From positions 384,145 to 448,144 of the forward strand of contig VZQC01008065.1 in assembly GCA_009823505.1 (NCBI GenBank): 64,000 bases of DNA, read 5' to 3'. The position numbers and the translations under genes were made by a program. The notes beneath the pieces were generated by a model. That model was not told the origin of the DNA. It saw only the letters and a program-made list of their open reading frames with translations, and ran no database searches. Shown here piece after piece: positions 9,240 to 20,849 of this stretch; within the stretch, counting starts at the first letter, position 1, and every line of letters begins with the position of its first letter. Source of the DNA: Rhizomys pruinosus. Its lineage: Eukaryota; Chordata; Mammalia; Rodentia; Spalacidae.

Positions 9240-11927
9240 ATGACAATGATAATCCAACACAAAAACCTATGGGGATACTTAAAAGCAGTCCTAAAATGTA
9301 ATTTATATCCAGGGGCCTTTCATTATAAAAAACAGAACGAGGAAAAAGTAAAAATCTAACAGATCTAAACACACTTGCCATCTAAAAACTACTGAAAGAT
9401 AACAGCAAATGGAACCCTAATCACAACAGAAGGGAACAAATCAACAAACATCAGAGCAGAAATAAATGAAAAATAGAAACAAAGATAACAATACCAAAAA
9501 AAAAAGAACTCAAACGAATCCAAAAGTTGGTTCGTTGAGAGAATAAAAAAGATAAACAGACCTCTAGCTTAGTTAAAAAAGGGAAAAAACGACAATCCCA
9601 AATCAATAGAATCCATGTTGAAAGGGGGGAAACTCACAAAAGACAATGAAAAGCTCCAGGAGGAATCATACCGGAATACTTCAAAAACCATACGCTATTG
9701 AAGTTTGAAAACCTAGGAGAAAGGGAAGAATATCTGAAATTCTGGGAATCACCAAAGCTCAACCAAGAGAGCTCATCAACTTAAACAGACCCATCCTATA
9801 TGAAGAAATTGGAGATGTAATAAGAAATCTCCAAACTAAAAAAAGCCCAGGCCCCGATGGTCTCTTAACAACTAGAATTGATCAACACATTTCCAAAAAG
9901 ATCGTATGACTATTATTTACTCAAATTGTTCAGGACTACAAAACAGCGGAGAAATTCTCCCCCACAGTCGGATAGGATTCAAGCGGAACTCTATTATCAA
10001 AACCTGGCAAAGATATAACTAAAAATGAGAATTATAGTCCCATCTCCTTAATGAACACCAATGCCAAAAATACTTCAACAAAATACTTGCACACCAAATA
10101 TAAGACTCACATCAAGATCATGCATCATGATCAGGGGATTCATACCCAGATGACGCAGGGGAGGGATGTTTCCAATATATGAAAATCAATAAATATCATA
10201 AACTCATAAATGGACTGAAACATAAAAACCACACCTTCAATCTCAATTGACACAGAAAAGCCTTTGACAAAATTCCAGCATCCCTTCATACTTAAAGTCC
10301 TAGGGGGACTTGGATTGGAGGGATCTTTTCTCAGTGTAATCAAAGCCAATACAGGAAATCCACAGCCAAATCTCCATCCTAAATGGAGAAATGACAGAAC
10401 GATTCCCTTTAAAGGAAGGAAACTTGGCAAGGTGCCCCCTGTCACCACTCCTCTTCAATATAGTGCTTGAAAACTTGCTAGAGCAATTAAGGCAGGAAAG
10501 GAAATTAAAGGCATTACTAATTGAAAAGAGGAAGTCAAGCTGTCCCATTTTGCTGATGATATGATTGTCACTTAAGAGATGCTAAAAACTCCACCAGAAA
10601 ACTTCTAGAATTGATTAAGAGTTTCATTAAAATGGCAGGATACAAAAATTAACTTGGAGAAAAATAATAGCCTTTCTTTACATCAACATCAAGCAACTGA
10701 AGAAGGACTACAGGAAACCTTCCCACCACAATAGCCTCAAAAACATAAAATACCTCGACCAACCTAACCAAAGACCCAAAGATCTCTACAAAAAAAATTT
10801 AAACCCACCTTGAAGAAAGAAACGAAGAAGACATCAGAAGATGGAAAAAACCCTCCCATTCTCATGGATTGGGAAAATTACTATTAGTAAATAAATGTCC
10901 ATTCTACCCAAACTCTTTTTTAGATTTAAGAAATTCCCACTTAAAATCCCCAAGAGTTTCTTCACAGTCTTGGAGAAAAAGTTCTTAATTTTCATTTGGA
11001 AAAACACAAAGACCCCAAACATAGCCAAAAGCACCCTGAATTAAACGAGCAATACAGGGGGGAGGATCTCTATACCAGACTTCAAACTATACTACAGGGC
11101 TATAGTCATAAAAACAGCCTGGTACTGGCACATAAACAGACCTGTTGACCAATGGAATAAAACTTAAGATCCAAACTTGAGCACATACAATTTCAGCATC
11201 TCATATTTGACAAGGGGGCCAAGAAGACACAATGGAGAAAAGACAGCATCTTCAGCAAGTGGTGTTGGCAAAACTGAATCAGCATTTGTAGAAGAATAAA
11301 ATTAAACCTCTACCTCTTGCCCTGTACAAAAGTCAAATCTAGATGGATCAAAGACCTCAACTTGAAACCCAAAACTCTGAAGGTGATAGAAGGAAAAGTT
11401 GGCAGCAGCCTACAAGACATAAGCATAGGAAAAGGCTTCCTAAATCAGACAGCAGCTGTGCAAGACTGAAGGACGACTATTGACAAATGGGACCTCATTA
11501 AACTCAAAAGCTTCTGGACATCAAAAGAAACAAGGAAGTGAAGAGAAAGCCCACAGAGTGGGAGGCAACCTTCACCACAGATACATCTGACAAAGCATAG
11601 ATTTCCAGAATATATAAACTACTATTGTTTTTATAAGAAAACAAATTACCCACTCAATAGATGGAGTAAAGAGCTGAACAGAGACTTCACAAGTGAGGAA
11701 TTAGAGATGGCTCAGAAGGGGAACACTCATCCACTGCTGGTAGGAATGTAAACTCATACAGCCACTATGGAAAGCAGTGTGGAGAACACTTGGAAGACTC
11801 AGAGTGAACTTGCCACCTGACCCAGCCATACCACTCCTGGGTATATACCCACAAGACCCATCTTACTGCAGTGATACATGCACAGCCATGTTTATTGCAG
11901 CTCTCTTCACAATAGCAAAGAGCTGAG
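9240..11927 (+). pseudogene. L1 ORF2 reverse transcriptase and C-terminal remnant
   Basis: The reverse transcriptase domain primes cDNA synthesis at nicked chromosomal DNA. Segments seen include the S-P-G-P-D-G-like block near 9840-9865 (AAAAGCCCAGGCCCCGATGG), palm FADD at 10549-10560, and the C-terminal [16 protein letters not shown] text at about 11120-11160. The frame shifts many times. The last recognisable segment (GGTAGGAATGTAAACTCATACAGCC, 11740-11765 region) lies near the ORF2 C-terminus, and the true stop codon and 3' UTR are absent. Confidence 0.85.
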
Positions 11928-11950
11928 TCAGGTGGTAGGCTCATTTTGAC

Positions 11951-12090
11951 TCTTTTTTTTAAATTTTTTTTTATTTATTTCCATATGTGTATGAATGTAT
12001 TATCTGCATGCAAGTCTGTGCACCCATGACGTGCAATGCCGCGGAGGTCAGAAGAGGGCGTTGGACTCCCCTGGAACTGGATGGGTTCTC
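11951..12090 (-). mobile_element. B2-like SINE, 3' half only, minus strand
   Basis: The T-rich tail, TATGTGTATGAATGTATTATC, GTGCAATGCCGCGGAGGTCA and CTGGAACTGGA match the 3' half of the young B2-like SINE in this window. The tRNA-like 5' half is missing. At about 12083-12090 the sequence passes into minus-strand L1 at a shared GTTCTCC heptamer, so this is a recombination junction rather than a normal insertion. Confidence 0.85.
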
Positions 12091-12338
12091 CTCACTGCTT
12101 TCCATAGTGGTTGTACAAATTTACAATTCCACCAGTACTGGATGAGTGTTCCCCTTTCCCCACAACCTCTCCAGCATTTGGTATCATTTGTTTTCTTGTT
12201 CCTAGCCAGCCTTACTGGAGTGAGATGATATTTTAAAGCAGTTTTATTTTGCATTTCCTTAATTATTAGCAATATTGAACACCTTTTAAGATATTTCTCA
12301 GCCATCTCTAATTCCGCACTTGCAAAGTCTCTGTTCAC
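12048..12338 (-). pseudogene. L1 ORF2 C-terminal remnant fused to SINE
   Basis: It carries the ORF2 C-terminal cysteine-region text (A-R-N-K-K-T-N-D-T-K-C-W-R-G-C-G-E-R-G-T), then W-N-C-K-F-V-Q-P-L-W-K-A-V, and then runs into antisense SINE sequence for its last residues. The fusion follows from the junction at about 12085. Confidence 0.8.
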
Positions 12339-13429
12339 CTCTTTACTCTAGCTTTTGAGTGAGTCATTTGTTTTCTTGCTTCTTTGTTTTTTGAGTAGTT
12401 TATATATTCTGGAAATTAATGCTCTGTCACATATATCAGCAGTGAAGGTTTCCTCCCACTCTGTGGGTTTTCCCTTCATTTCCCTGATTATTTCTTTTGC
12501 TGTACAGAAACTTTTGAGTTAATAAGGTCCCACTTGTCAATTGCTGACCTTATTTCCTTTGCAGCTGCTGTCTGATTTAGAAAGTCTTTTCCTACACCTA
12601 TATCTTATAGGTTGTTGCCAAGTTTTTCTTCTCTCACCTTCAGAGTTTTGGGTTCCATGTTGAGGACTTTGGTCTACTTGGAGTTGGTTTTTGTACAGGG
12701 TGAGAGGTGGGAATTTAATTTTATTCTTCTACAAATGGTGATCCAGTTTTACCAATATCATTTGCTGAAGATGCTGTCTTTCCTCCATTGAGTCTTTTTG
12801 GCCCCCTTGTCAAATATCAGGTGGCTGAAATTGTATGTGCTCAAGTTTGGATCTTCAGTTTTATTCCATTGGTCTATAGGTATGTTTTTCTGCCAGTATC
12901 AGGCTGTTTTTATGACTATAGCCCTTAGTATAGTTTGAAGTCTGGTATAGAGATGCCCCCTGTATTGATCTTTTCACTCAGGTTTGCTTTAGCTATTCAG
13001 GGTCTTTTGTTTTTCCATATGAATTTAAGGATTTTTTCCAAGAATGTGAAGAAAGTCTTCGGGATTTTAACTGGGATTGCATTAAATCTGTACAAGAATT
13101 TGGGTAGAATGGACATTTTTACTATATTAGTTATTCCAATCCATGAGCACGTGAGGTCTTTCCATCTTCTGATGTCTTCTTCAGTCTTCTTCATGAGGGG
13201 TGTATAATTTTTGTTGTAGAGATCTTTGGTGTCTTTAGTTAGGTTTGTTCCTAGGTATTTTATTGTTTTTGAGGATATTGTGAGTGGGAAGATCTCCTTG
13301 TATTCCTTCTTCAGTTGTTTGTTGGTGTAAAGAAGTCTACTGACTTTTCTAGGTTAATTTTGTATCCCTCCACTTTACTGAAACTCAATCATTTCTAGGA
13401 GTTTTCTGATGGAGTTTTTAGCATCCCTT

Positions 13430-13470
13430 AGGTAAACTATTATATCTTCTGCAAAAAGTGATAATTTGAC
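13430..13470 (-). pseudogene. L1 ORF2 catalytic loop, altered to F-A-E-D
   Basis: On the minus strand the codons at 13455-13444 read TTT GCA GAA GAT, that is F-A-E-D instead of F-A-D-D. The first metal-binding aspartate of the palm is replaced by glutamate. With the nearby frameshifts this copy is inactive. Confidence 0.8.
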
Positions 13471-14077
13471 TTCCTCTTTTCCAATTAGTATAACTTTAAT
13501 TTCCTTTTCTTGCCTTATTGCCCTAGCCAGTGTTTCAAGCACTATATTAAAGAGGAGTGGTAATGGGGGGCAGCCTTGCTGAGTTCCTACCTTAAAGGGG
13601 AATCCTTCTAACTTTTCTCCATTTAGGATGATGTTGGCTGTGGGTTTTTGTATATGACTTTGATTATGTTGAGCAATGATCCCTCCAGTCCAATTCTCTC
13701 TGGGACCTTAAGCACGAAGAGATGTTGGATTTCATCAAAGGCTTTTTCTGCATCAATTGAGATGATCGTGTGGGCTTTGTTTTTCTGTCCATTTATGTGT
13801 TTTATGATATTTTCTGTTTTACATATGTTGAACCATCCCTGCATCTCTGGTATGAATCCAACTTGGTCATGATGGATTATCTTTTTGATGTATGTCTGTA
13901 TTCAGTTTGCAAATATTTTGATGACAATATTTGCTTCTGAATTAATTAATGAGATGGGTCTATAGTTCTCTTTTTTCGTTGTATCTTTCCTGGTTTTGGT
14001 ATTAGAGTGATGCTGGTTTCATAGAAGGCATTTGGGAGATTTCCCTGTGCTTGTATCCTTCTGAAGATTTTGAGTAA

Positions 14078-14401
14078 TCATGGTTGTAAGTCCTCTTTAA
14101 ATGTTTTACAGAATTCTGTCGTCAAACCATCTGAGCCTGGGCTTTTTTCAGTTGGGAGGTTTCTTATAACATTTTCAATTTCTTCATATATTATGGGTCT
14201 GTTTAAGCTGTCAATCTCTTCTTGGTTTAGTTTTGATGATTCCCAAGATTTCAGATATTCATCCGTTTCTCTTAGGTTTACAAATTTAGTAGAATATAGG
14301 TTTTTGAAGTATTCCTGTATGATTCTCTGGATCTTTTTTGTTAATTTCTTTTGGTTAACTGGATGCCCCATCTTTTGTCCCCTGTACTGACTACAGAGCA
14401 T
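14078..14401 (-). pseudogene. L1 ORF2 reverse transcriptase N-terminal remnant
   Basis: It contains Q-E-Y-F-K-N-L-Y-S-T-K-F, L-N-Q-E-E-I-D-S-L-N-R-P-I and N-L-P-T-E-K-S-P-G-S-D-G-L-T, the finger region that begins the L1 reverse transcriptase. It is among the best-preserved ORF2 pieces in the window. The downstream palm continues in other frames. Confidence 0.9.
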
Positions 14402-15199
14402 TAGAGATGTTGAGTCAAACTTTCTTCACTCTTCCACCCACTTGGATATTTTCCACAGGTATTTTTTCGCTTTCCATTTTGTTTTTCAGGTAATTAATAA
14501 AGTCTTTAGCAGTTTTTCCATTACACCTAATCAGCAATTGAATTCTAAACAATAGTTTTATTTTTTACCATAAGATAATTATGTTCTATTTCCCCAAACT
14601 TAATGAGGTTAACTTTTCTATCTTCTAGCCAGACATTTCACCTGCTTTTCTGTCCCAAGAGACAGTTTATTATAAAAGTAGATGTGAGATCAATATGGTA
14701 TGAAGTTTAGTACATGATTCTTGACATTAATTTATGATTCTATTTCTCCATCAATAGCCAGTAGTTCAGCTAGGAGAGATAGGGTCCCCTGTTTGTCCCT
14801 AGTAAGTTCATGATTGACTGCTGATAGCCACAGTCTTATGGAAGCCCATTATAGGCAGTTGCAGGTGCTGTTATGATTACAAGGAGGCTGAGTCCTATTA
14901 CAAAGACAACATTTTCATCACTTCTCTGTGTCTTCCAGTTCTTAAACTCCTTCTGCTCACTCTTCCATGATGTCTACTGTTTAAAAGTGGTATTATAAAC
15001 GACCTGTTTAGGGATAACAGTTAACTTAAATTCTTAGCACCTTATCTGTGATTCTGTATTCATTGTGATTCATGCAAAGAGAGACTTCCATGGTGTCTAT
15101 AGATATAAATATAAATATTTACAAGGGCCTATTATAGTACTGAGTCAGTTTTGCTTAGTTACAGTATTAAGTTCTCTGTTAGGGCCTAATATCTCCTTG
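14402..15199. other. Unclassified AT-rich sequence
   Basis: I see no gene. The sequence lies between two minus-strand L1 fragments and may be heavily decayed repeat. Confidence 0.4.
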
Positions 15200-16575
15200 A
15201 CCACGGGTTTTGTCTCTATTTCACTGATTCAGAAGTGAAAAAATAATATTTTGTCTTAAAAGTACATCAGAAGTGTAGAGTCTGGACATCATTGTCTTTT
15301 TCCTGATTTTAGAAGAAATGCTCCAAGTTTTTCTCAATTTAGCATGGTGTTGATTGTGGGCTTGTTGCACATTGCCTTCATTATACTGAGATATGTGGCC
15401 TATACCATTATACTCTAGAGGATGAAGGAATGATTGCATTTTGTGAAAGGCCTTTTTTGCAACTAGTGAGATGATTGAAAGTGTGGTGTCCGTCCTTCAG
15501 TCTGATTAAAAGGTATAATAATTTTATTGATTTAGCTGTCAAGAAATAATCCTGACTCTAGGATGAAGTTCACAAGATCATGGTGGATAACCTTTTTGAT
15601 GTGTTATCTTTTTTTTATTTTTTTTTATTTCTGTATGTGTATCGATGTACTGTCTGCATGCAGGTTTGTGCACCCGTGTCATGCAATGCCCGCGGAGGTC
15701 AGAAGAGGGTGTCGAATTTCCCTGGAACTGGAGTTCTCCTGGAATTGGAGTTTCAGACGGTTCTCGGCTGCCATGTGGGTGCTGGGGATCGAACCTGGGT
15801 CCTCTGTAAGAGCGGTCGGTGATCTTAACCGCTAGGCCATCTCTCCAGCCCCTTGATGTGTTATCAAATCCAGTTTCCAAGTATTTTATCGAGAAGTTTT
15901 TGCATCCATAGATATTGATATCCATCATAGATATTAGGCTATAATTTTAATTTTGGGTGAGGGATATTCATCTTCTTTTGGTATCAAAATAATACTGGAT
16001 TCATAAAAATAATTTGGAAATATTATTTGGTTTTTCTCATATATAGAATAATTTGAGTAGTACTGGTGTTAATTTTTCTTTGAAGGTCTATTAAATTTCT
16101 GTACTGAATACATCTGGCCCTGGGCTTTTTTACCTTGAGAGACTTTTAGTTACTGCCTCTATCTCTGAGTGTTATGGATCTATTTTAATTATTTATATCA
16201 CCTTGATTTAGATTTGGTAAGTCATATGTATCTAGAAAAATGCATTTCTTTTGGATCTTCCATTTTGTTGAAAAATGGATTTTTAAAGTATGACTTTATG
16301 ATTTGGTGAGTTTCCTCACTGTTGTAACGCCAATCTTTTAATATATAATTTTATTAGTTTCCACCCTCTCACCATTCTTTTAGTTAAATTGGCTAAATGT
16401 TTGTCAATCTGGTTAACCTTATCAAAAAGCCGACTCCTCGTTTTACTGATTCTTTGCATTGGTTATTTTTGTTTCTGTTCATTAATTTCTGTCTTAACTT
16501 TGATCACCTCTTCCTGTCTACAATTTTGAGGGTGTATTGTTTGTTCTTGTTTTCTCAAGGCTTTCAAGTAGATAA
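15200..16575 (-). mobile_element. Older L1 ORF2 fragment, minus strand, split by a SINE
   Basis: Minus-strand ORF2 reverse-transcriptase text is recognisable by eye, such as CTGACTCTAGGATGAAGTTC before the SINE and CCTTATCAAAAAGCCGACTC at about 16425. The frame is fully degraded. The SINE at 15609-15852 cuts it, and L1 text resumes directly after the second target-site duplicate. Confidence 0.8.
15609..15852 (-). mobile_element. B2-like SINE, minus strand, with 13-bp TSD
   Basis: This is a full-length copy of the window's young tRNA-derived SINE. The 5' end (minus strand) reads GGGGCTGGAGAGATGGCCTA, with a pol III A-box-like GCGGTTAAGA region and a B box (GGTTCGATCCC type). The 3' end is an AT-rich tail. 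The target-site duplication TTGATGTGTTATC is perfect (15596-15608 and 15853-15865) and lies in the older L1. Confidence 0.95.
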
Positions 16576-17917
16576 TTAATGGAATTACCCTATTTTAACC
16601 CTTATAAAATCACATGCTAACAAATAAAAACTTCTAAGGCCAGAAGTTTTAAGTTGTTAGCAAAGGAGCTCAATAGATCCCCATATATTACATGCAATTT
16701 CCAATGCTCTTGGTTTCCCTCAGAACATAATATAAGACACTTTGGTGAAGACACCACATACCCAGTAATAGAACATGGAGAAATCAGTCTTGTACTGACC
16801 TGGGAGCTTCATTCTTATTGGTTAGCTTTCATAGTCCTGGAACATCCAATCCATCACATCAAAGGAGGAAATGCAATCATAATTCTTAATAAAATGTGAG
16901 GGCTGTGAATGACAATAGTGACTCACTTGGAAAGACATGCTCATGGTTACAAAAAGTCATGAATATCATGGGAATAATCAGCCATGGATTTAAGTCATAA
17001 TTGAAAAGATGGAACCCCTACCTAGTATCATTATTGTGATAAAAGAAAATTATGGCTAGAGAGGTTGGAGACACTACAGGAGAATCTCCTACATTATTCT
17101 ATTAATGGATATAATATGAAACTAAGTATTAATAACATCACTATATCCATAGATTATTGCCTCCGCAGCACTCATCAGAGAAGTTTTGTTTTGTTTTATT
17201 TTGTTTTGTTTGCAGTACACACAGATTACCCCCAGAGACCTACAAACAGTCAAAAATGCAGAGAATAAGTCTTTATGGAATACTCAGCCATACATGGGAC
17301 ACCTATAACATACTTTCTTTTCCCAAGTAACATATACCATTGCAGAAGATGATACAGAATCCGCAGGCTTTGGATGACTACAAGGAAGCATTGTTTTCTG
17401 AATACAGCAGAAAAATATGTGTGTGTGTGTGTGTGTGTGCGTGCACGCACGCGCATGTGTCTGTTTACCACTGTTTCCAAAGTCTCACTCATACCACAGT
17501 TCCTGATCTAGAAGAACCACACAGAAGTATAGTTAGATGATATGTAAAGTCAGGTTCACTTGAGAAGTTTATAGCTGTTGATTGGTAACAACACAATTTT
17601 TGTTCAAAGAACTATGCAAACCTGGAAAAAATAAAACACACACACACACAAAAAAAAAAAACAATAAGAAAATAATTCCAGTGGTAATGGAAAATAGATG
17701 CATGAAACAAAATCAGGTATCCTTTATTGTATTATAAATTATTATTTATTTGTTAGATTATCAAATTTGGACTGAATCTTCTATAAATAGGCAATGTAAA
17801 AAGCTGTTTTCCATCATGATTTTAGACATTTGATAATTTTAACAGGGAAAGTAAAATGATATTTTTAATTTCAAAAAGGAAATAAAATCTATAATTTCAT
17901 CTTTAAAAATATTTTAT
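16576..17917. other. AT-rich single-copy sequence with one TG microsatellite
   Basis: I see no gene or named element. A (TG)n/(CG-TG) mixed run lies at 17418-17460 and an A-rich run at about 17635-17665. Confidence 0.5.
17418..17460. repeat. (TG)n microsatellite with alternating purine-pyrimidine GC part
   Basis: TG repeats run into GCGTGCACGCACGCGCATGT, a strictly alternating purine-pyrimidine stretch that could adopt Z-DNA under torsion. Confidence 0.9.
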
Positions 17918-18160
17918 TTTTTAAATTATTCATCTCTTCCCCCAATTTGTGTGTGTGTGTGTGTGTGTGTGTGCGTGCACGCGCGTGTGTGTGCGTGACT
18001 TGAGTGCATGTACCAGCAGTGGCCAGGTCCATCAGTTCAACCTAGAGGTAGAATTACATGCAGTTGGGAGCCACTGGACAGGGGCTGAGAATCAAATCTG
18101 GTTCTCTGCAAGAGCAGCACAAACACCTCACTCCTGAGACTTCTCTCTTCCCCTTAAAAG
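17918..18160 (-). mobile_element. B3-like SINE remnant with (TG)n, minus strand
   Basis: GAATCAAATCTGGTTCTCTG then CAAGAGCAGCAC and a CTGAGAC..CTCTC end match the antisense of a B2/B3-type tRNA head. The 3' side is expanded to (TG)n at 17948-17999, again ending in GCGTGCACGCGCGTGTG. Confidence 0.65.
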
Positions 18161-18572
18161 CTATAGTTTCTAAATGAAAAATTTAAAATGATTGTTTTAT
18201 TGGGAAAATTGCCAGGAAGAAATAAACCTAACTGTTGTGCATTTTAGGTAGTATTTTCATAGCACTTCTTATGAGCACTTCAAATATCGAGAGGTCATTG
18301 AATTTTTTAAATCTCACATGTGTCTTTTCAATTATTTGTTGGCTAAATGGAGCTCTTATGAAGTCAAGTGACCTGTACACCCAAATACATTTGAATAGGC
18401 TCAGTTATCTGGGCATGTTTTAAATTTTTTTTCTTATTTGAACATAGAAAAATTTACTTCAAAACTGGAAAATGAATTTAGGAAACTAATGCTTACTTAT
18501 TTGTAGTAAAAGGGAGAATATAGTATTATACTTAAGGCCTAAGAAATCATGGAATTAGAAGATCTGAAGAAT

Positions 18573-19047
18573 GGAGTCTAGAGAGATCACTTAGCCTTTG
18601 ATAGTACAAACTGTTCTTTTTTTAAAATTTTACTTATTTATTTATTTTGTATGTGTATGAATGTACTGTCTGCGCGTAGGTTTGTGCACCTGTGTCGTGC
18701 AATGCAGCAGAGGTCAGAAGAGGGTCTCAGATTCCACTGGAACTGGAGTTCTACTGGAATTGGAGTAACAGACGGTTCTTAGCCGCCATGTGGGTTCAAT
18801 CCCGGGTCCTCTGTAAGAGCAGTCAGTGCTCTTAACCGCGAGGCTATCTCTCCAGCCCAGTACAAACTGATCTTTCAGAGTGCCTGAATTGAGTTTCCAG
18901 CAGGTAGGTCTGGTGCCCCACAACTGTATGCAAGTCCAATTCAAGAGGATCAGACATCTTCTTCAGTCCTCTGTAGGCAAATACACTCATGTGCACACAG
19001 ACTCACATGTATATATAAAATATGTAAACAGACCTTTAAAATAATAA
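18573..19047 (+). mobile_element. Old B3-like SINE, plus strand, interrupted
   Basis: The head (GTCTAGAGAGATCACTTAGC, AGTACAAACTG) is at 18573-18619. The body (TTTCAGAGTGCCTGAATTGA, CCCCACAACTGTATGCAAGT) and an AT-rich tail continue at 18871-19047. A younger SINE was inserted in the opposite direction between them, so this older copy must predate it. Confidence 0.75.
18620..18858 (-). mobile_element. B2-like SINE, minus strand, nested in older SINE
   Basis: A full-length young SINE with flanking repeats AGTACAAACTG(T/A)TCTTT at 18603-18619 and 18859-18875. Head and B-box text are present on the minus strand with a short deletion around CATGTGGGTTCAATCCC. Confidence 0.93.
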
Positions 19048-19970
19048 AAAAAAAACCCTGAAGAATACTTGTGAAATGATTTATTAACTGTTTAACTAGT
19101 ATACTTACTTAATATAGTCAAAATTAGTACAGTTAATACAACTGACCCTGTTCAAGTAACCTAATTTTATCATAGTTAAGAAAAGCAGCGTGTTGGTAAG
19201 CTAAAGATCCCAGTTAATGCTAGCAACATTAAATAATTTCTGTGAATGTTTTCTTTCATCTAAGGCCTAAATCTAAGATATGATCCCCAAATTCACATGG
19301 CAAACTCAATCCAGTATTTTTCCCAGTGTTCAGTTCCATGTTCAGGGAAGACTTAAACAGTAGGTTAATTGGAGGTACCCTGAAATTAACTAATCTGAAG
19401 GCTTCGAGATATAGATGGGTTTTGAAACTTAGAAAATTAACAAACCAGCACAGGTTTATAGAAAATTTACTGTTTTTACAGACTATACATTAACATGAAA
19501 TTGACTGGTGCTCTGTATATTTTAATACTAAACAACAAATGGTAACACATATATTGCCACCTTCCTAACAATAAATTTTTACTATTTTATACATGTAAGT
19601 ACTTTTCTGTACCCATTAATTTGATAATATTTCTAGGCATACATTTTGCACAAAATTTGTCTGTATCTATAGAGTATCAAATATTTGGAACAGATTTGAC
19701 TACAACTGTAGGTTTTTTTGTTTGTTTGTTTGTTTTTAACTGGCAGAAAGAATTAAAGGTTATTTTTTTAAATCATGTTTAGAACAATACAGCATGACTC
19801 AGTGAATACAGTGTTCACGGTAGATGTTTGAATGATGTTTCAAATATTCCTGTAGTAAACTTACAGACATCACTCTTGCTTGTGGAGTCATCCAACTGTG
19901 CAATGCTGTTCTTAATCCGGAAATACATAAAAATAATCAAACAACCTACCTCATTTGAAGACACAGAGTA
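19048..19970. other. AT-rich single-copy sequence
   Basis: Nothing recognisable as a gene. A short (GTTT)n run lies near 19712-19735. Confidence 0.5.
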
Positions 19971-20204
19971 TTTTTTTTTTATTTTTGTATGTGTATGAAT
20001 GTACTGGCTGCATGTAGGTTTGTGCACCTGTGTTGTGCAATGCCGCGGAGGTCAGAAGAGAGTGTCGGATTCCCCTGGAACTGGATTTCTCCAGGAATTA
20101 GAGTTACAGACGGTTCTTAGCCGCCATGTGGGTGCTAGGGATCGAACCCGGGTCCTCTGTAAGATCGGTTGGTGCTCTTAACCGCTAGGCCATCTTTCCA
20201 GCCC
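19971..20204 (-). mobile_element. B2-like SINE, minus strand
   Basis: A full-length copy running from the T-rich tail at 19971 to CCAGCCCC at 20204. It keeps GTGCAATGCCGCGGAGGTCA and the B-box complement GGGATCGAACC. Imperfect flanking duplicates (ACACAGAGTA / ATACAAAGTAC) fit a target-site duplication. Confidence 0.93.
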
Positions 20205-20221
20205 CCAAATACAAAGTACTT

Positions 20222-20224
<3 letters not shown>

Positions 20225-20264
<40 letters not shown>
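20225..20264. repeat. (AC)n microsatellite
   Basis: About 40 bases of uninterrupted CA repeat, just downstream of a SINE. Confidence 0.95.
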
Positions 20265-20267
<3 letters not shown>

Positions 20268-20849
20268 TGTATAATTGTCCTAGGTGAAGTACAGAGTTCT
20301 TAAATCATGTATTTCTAACCTGAGCCTAGAGACAAATTAAAATGTGGAGAGAGAGATGGTTTCTGTCATTTGTGGATTCTAACACAAAATCCCCAGTTGA
20401 AAGGCAAGTTGAGTAATAGTATTGTTATACTTTTTATCTGAAAGCAACTGTGCTGTTATAATGTGAATCACTTAATGGGCCCTAGAGTTGACCTACCACT
20501 TATTTTCAGACATTGCAACTATCAGACATGGGTGGAAGATATGTATTCATATTTTAGAGTTAAATAAAATTAAGGGGAAAATATGAATGTCAAAATATAT
20601 TTTGGAATTAACATAGAGTTTATTCTTGGAGGTCATCATTTTGATACATATGTGATGTTTATATAGGCATATTTTAGAGCAACGCAAAGGGGAGGGAACA
20701 ACAGCATAAGGACTGGGTCAAAGAACTAATTGATACAGTTAAATTCTGCTCAAAATAACAAGCCTCTACAGAAAAAATAAAAACAAATCATTGGAAAGAC
20801 TAAGAGAAAGATGGATGATCTGAATGTCAGAGTACATAAACTGGGGTGG
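20265..20849. other. AT-rich sequence without a recognised feature
   Basis: I see no gene. The last 80 bases (AAAAATAAAAACAAATC...GACTAAGAGAAAGATGGATG) resemble the 3' portion of the L1-type 3'-end repeat found elsewhere in this window. Confidence 0.45.

Larger units (their letters stand above)
6420..11927 (+). mobile_element. L1 LINE, plus strand, ORF1 and ORF2 remnants
   Basis: A 5' UTR-like part (about 6420-6720) leads into an ORF1 N-terminal frame (6735-6947), an ORF1 C-terminal frame (7393-7866) and ORF2 (about 7960-11927). The reverse transcriptase motif H-F-A-D-D-M-I-V is intact at 10546-10569, but the endonuclease and other parts are broken. Two B1 SINEs sit in ORF2 at about 8068-8240 and 9012-9200. 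The element stops abruptly at about 11927, just after 'CACAATAGCAAAGAGCTG', before the end of ORF2. The layout matches the minus-strand L1 at 47.6-52.8 kb, including a similar ORF1 N-terminus. Small indels are frequent, some possibly from sequencing. Confidence 0.92.
12084..14401 (-). mobile_element. L1 LINE fragment, minus strand (ORF2)
   Basis: On the minus strand this is ORF2 from the start of the reverse transcriptase (14401) to near the C-terminus (12084). The 5' end, ORF1 and 3' UTR are missing. Reading frames 14078-14401, 13623-13844, 12997-13194 and 12048-12338 are successive ORF2 pieces broken by frameshifts. It lies tail-to-tail with the plus-strand L1 ending at 11927, and both contain the same ORF2 segment, so this is not a simple 5' inversion of one element. 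Confidence 0.93.

Noticed and set aside
6420..14401. Plus and minus L1s around 12 kb as one twin-primed insertion
   Set aside because: Twin priming gives two non-overlapping parts of one element. Here both orientations contain the same ORF2 segment with different mutations (FADD versus FAED).
15563..15928. Similar short 'proteins' recurring through the window (LELEFSWNWSFRRFSAAMWVLG-like), a possible gene family
   Set aside because: All come from the same B2-like SINE read in either direction. The repetition reflects the transposon, not a gene family. The quoted text is approximate and varies between copies.
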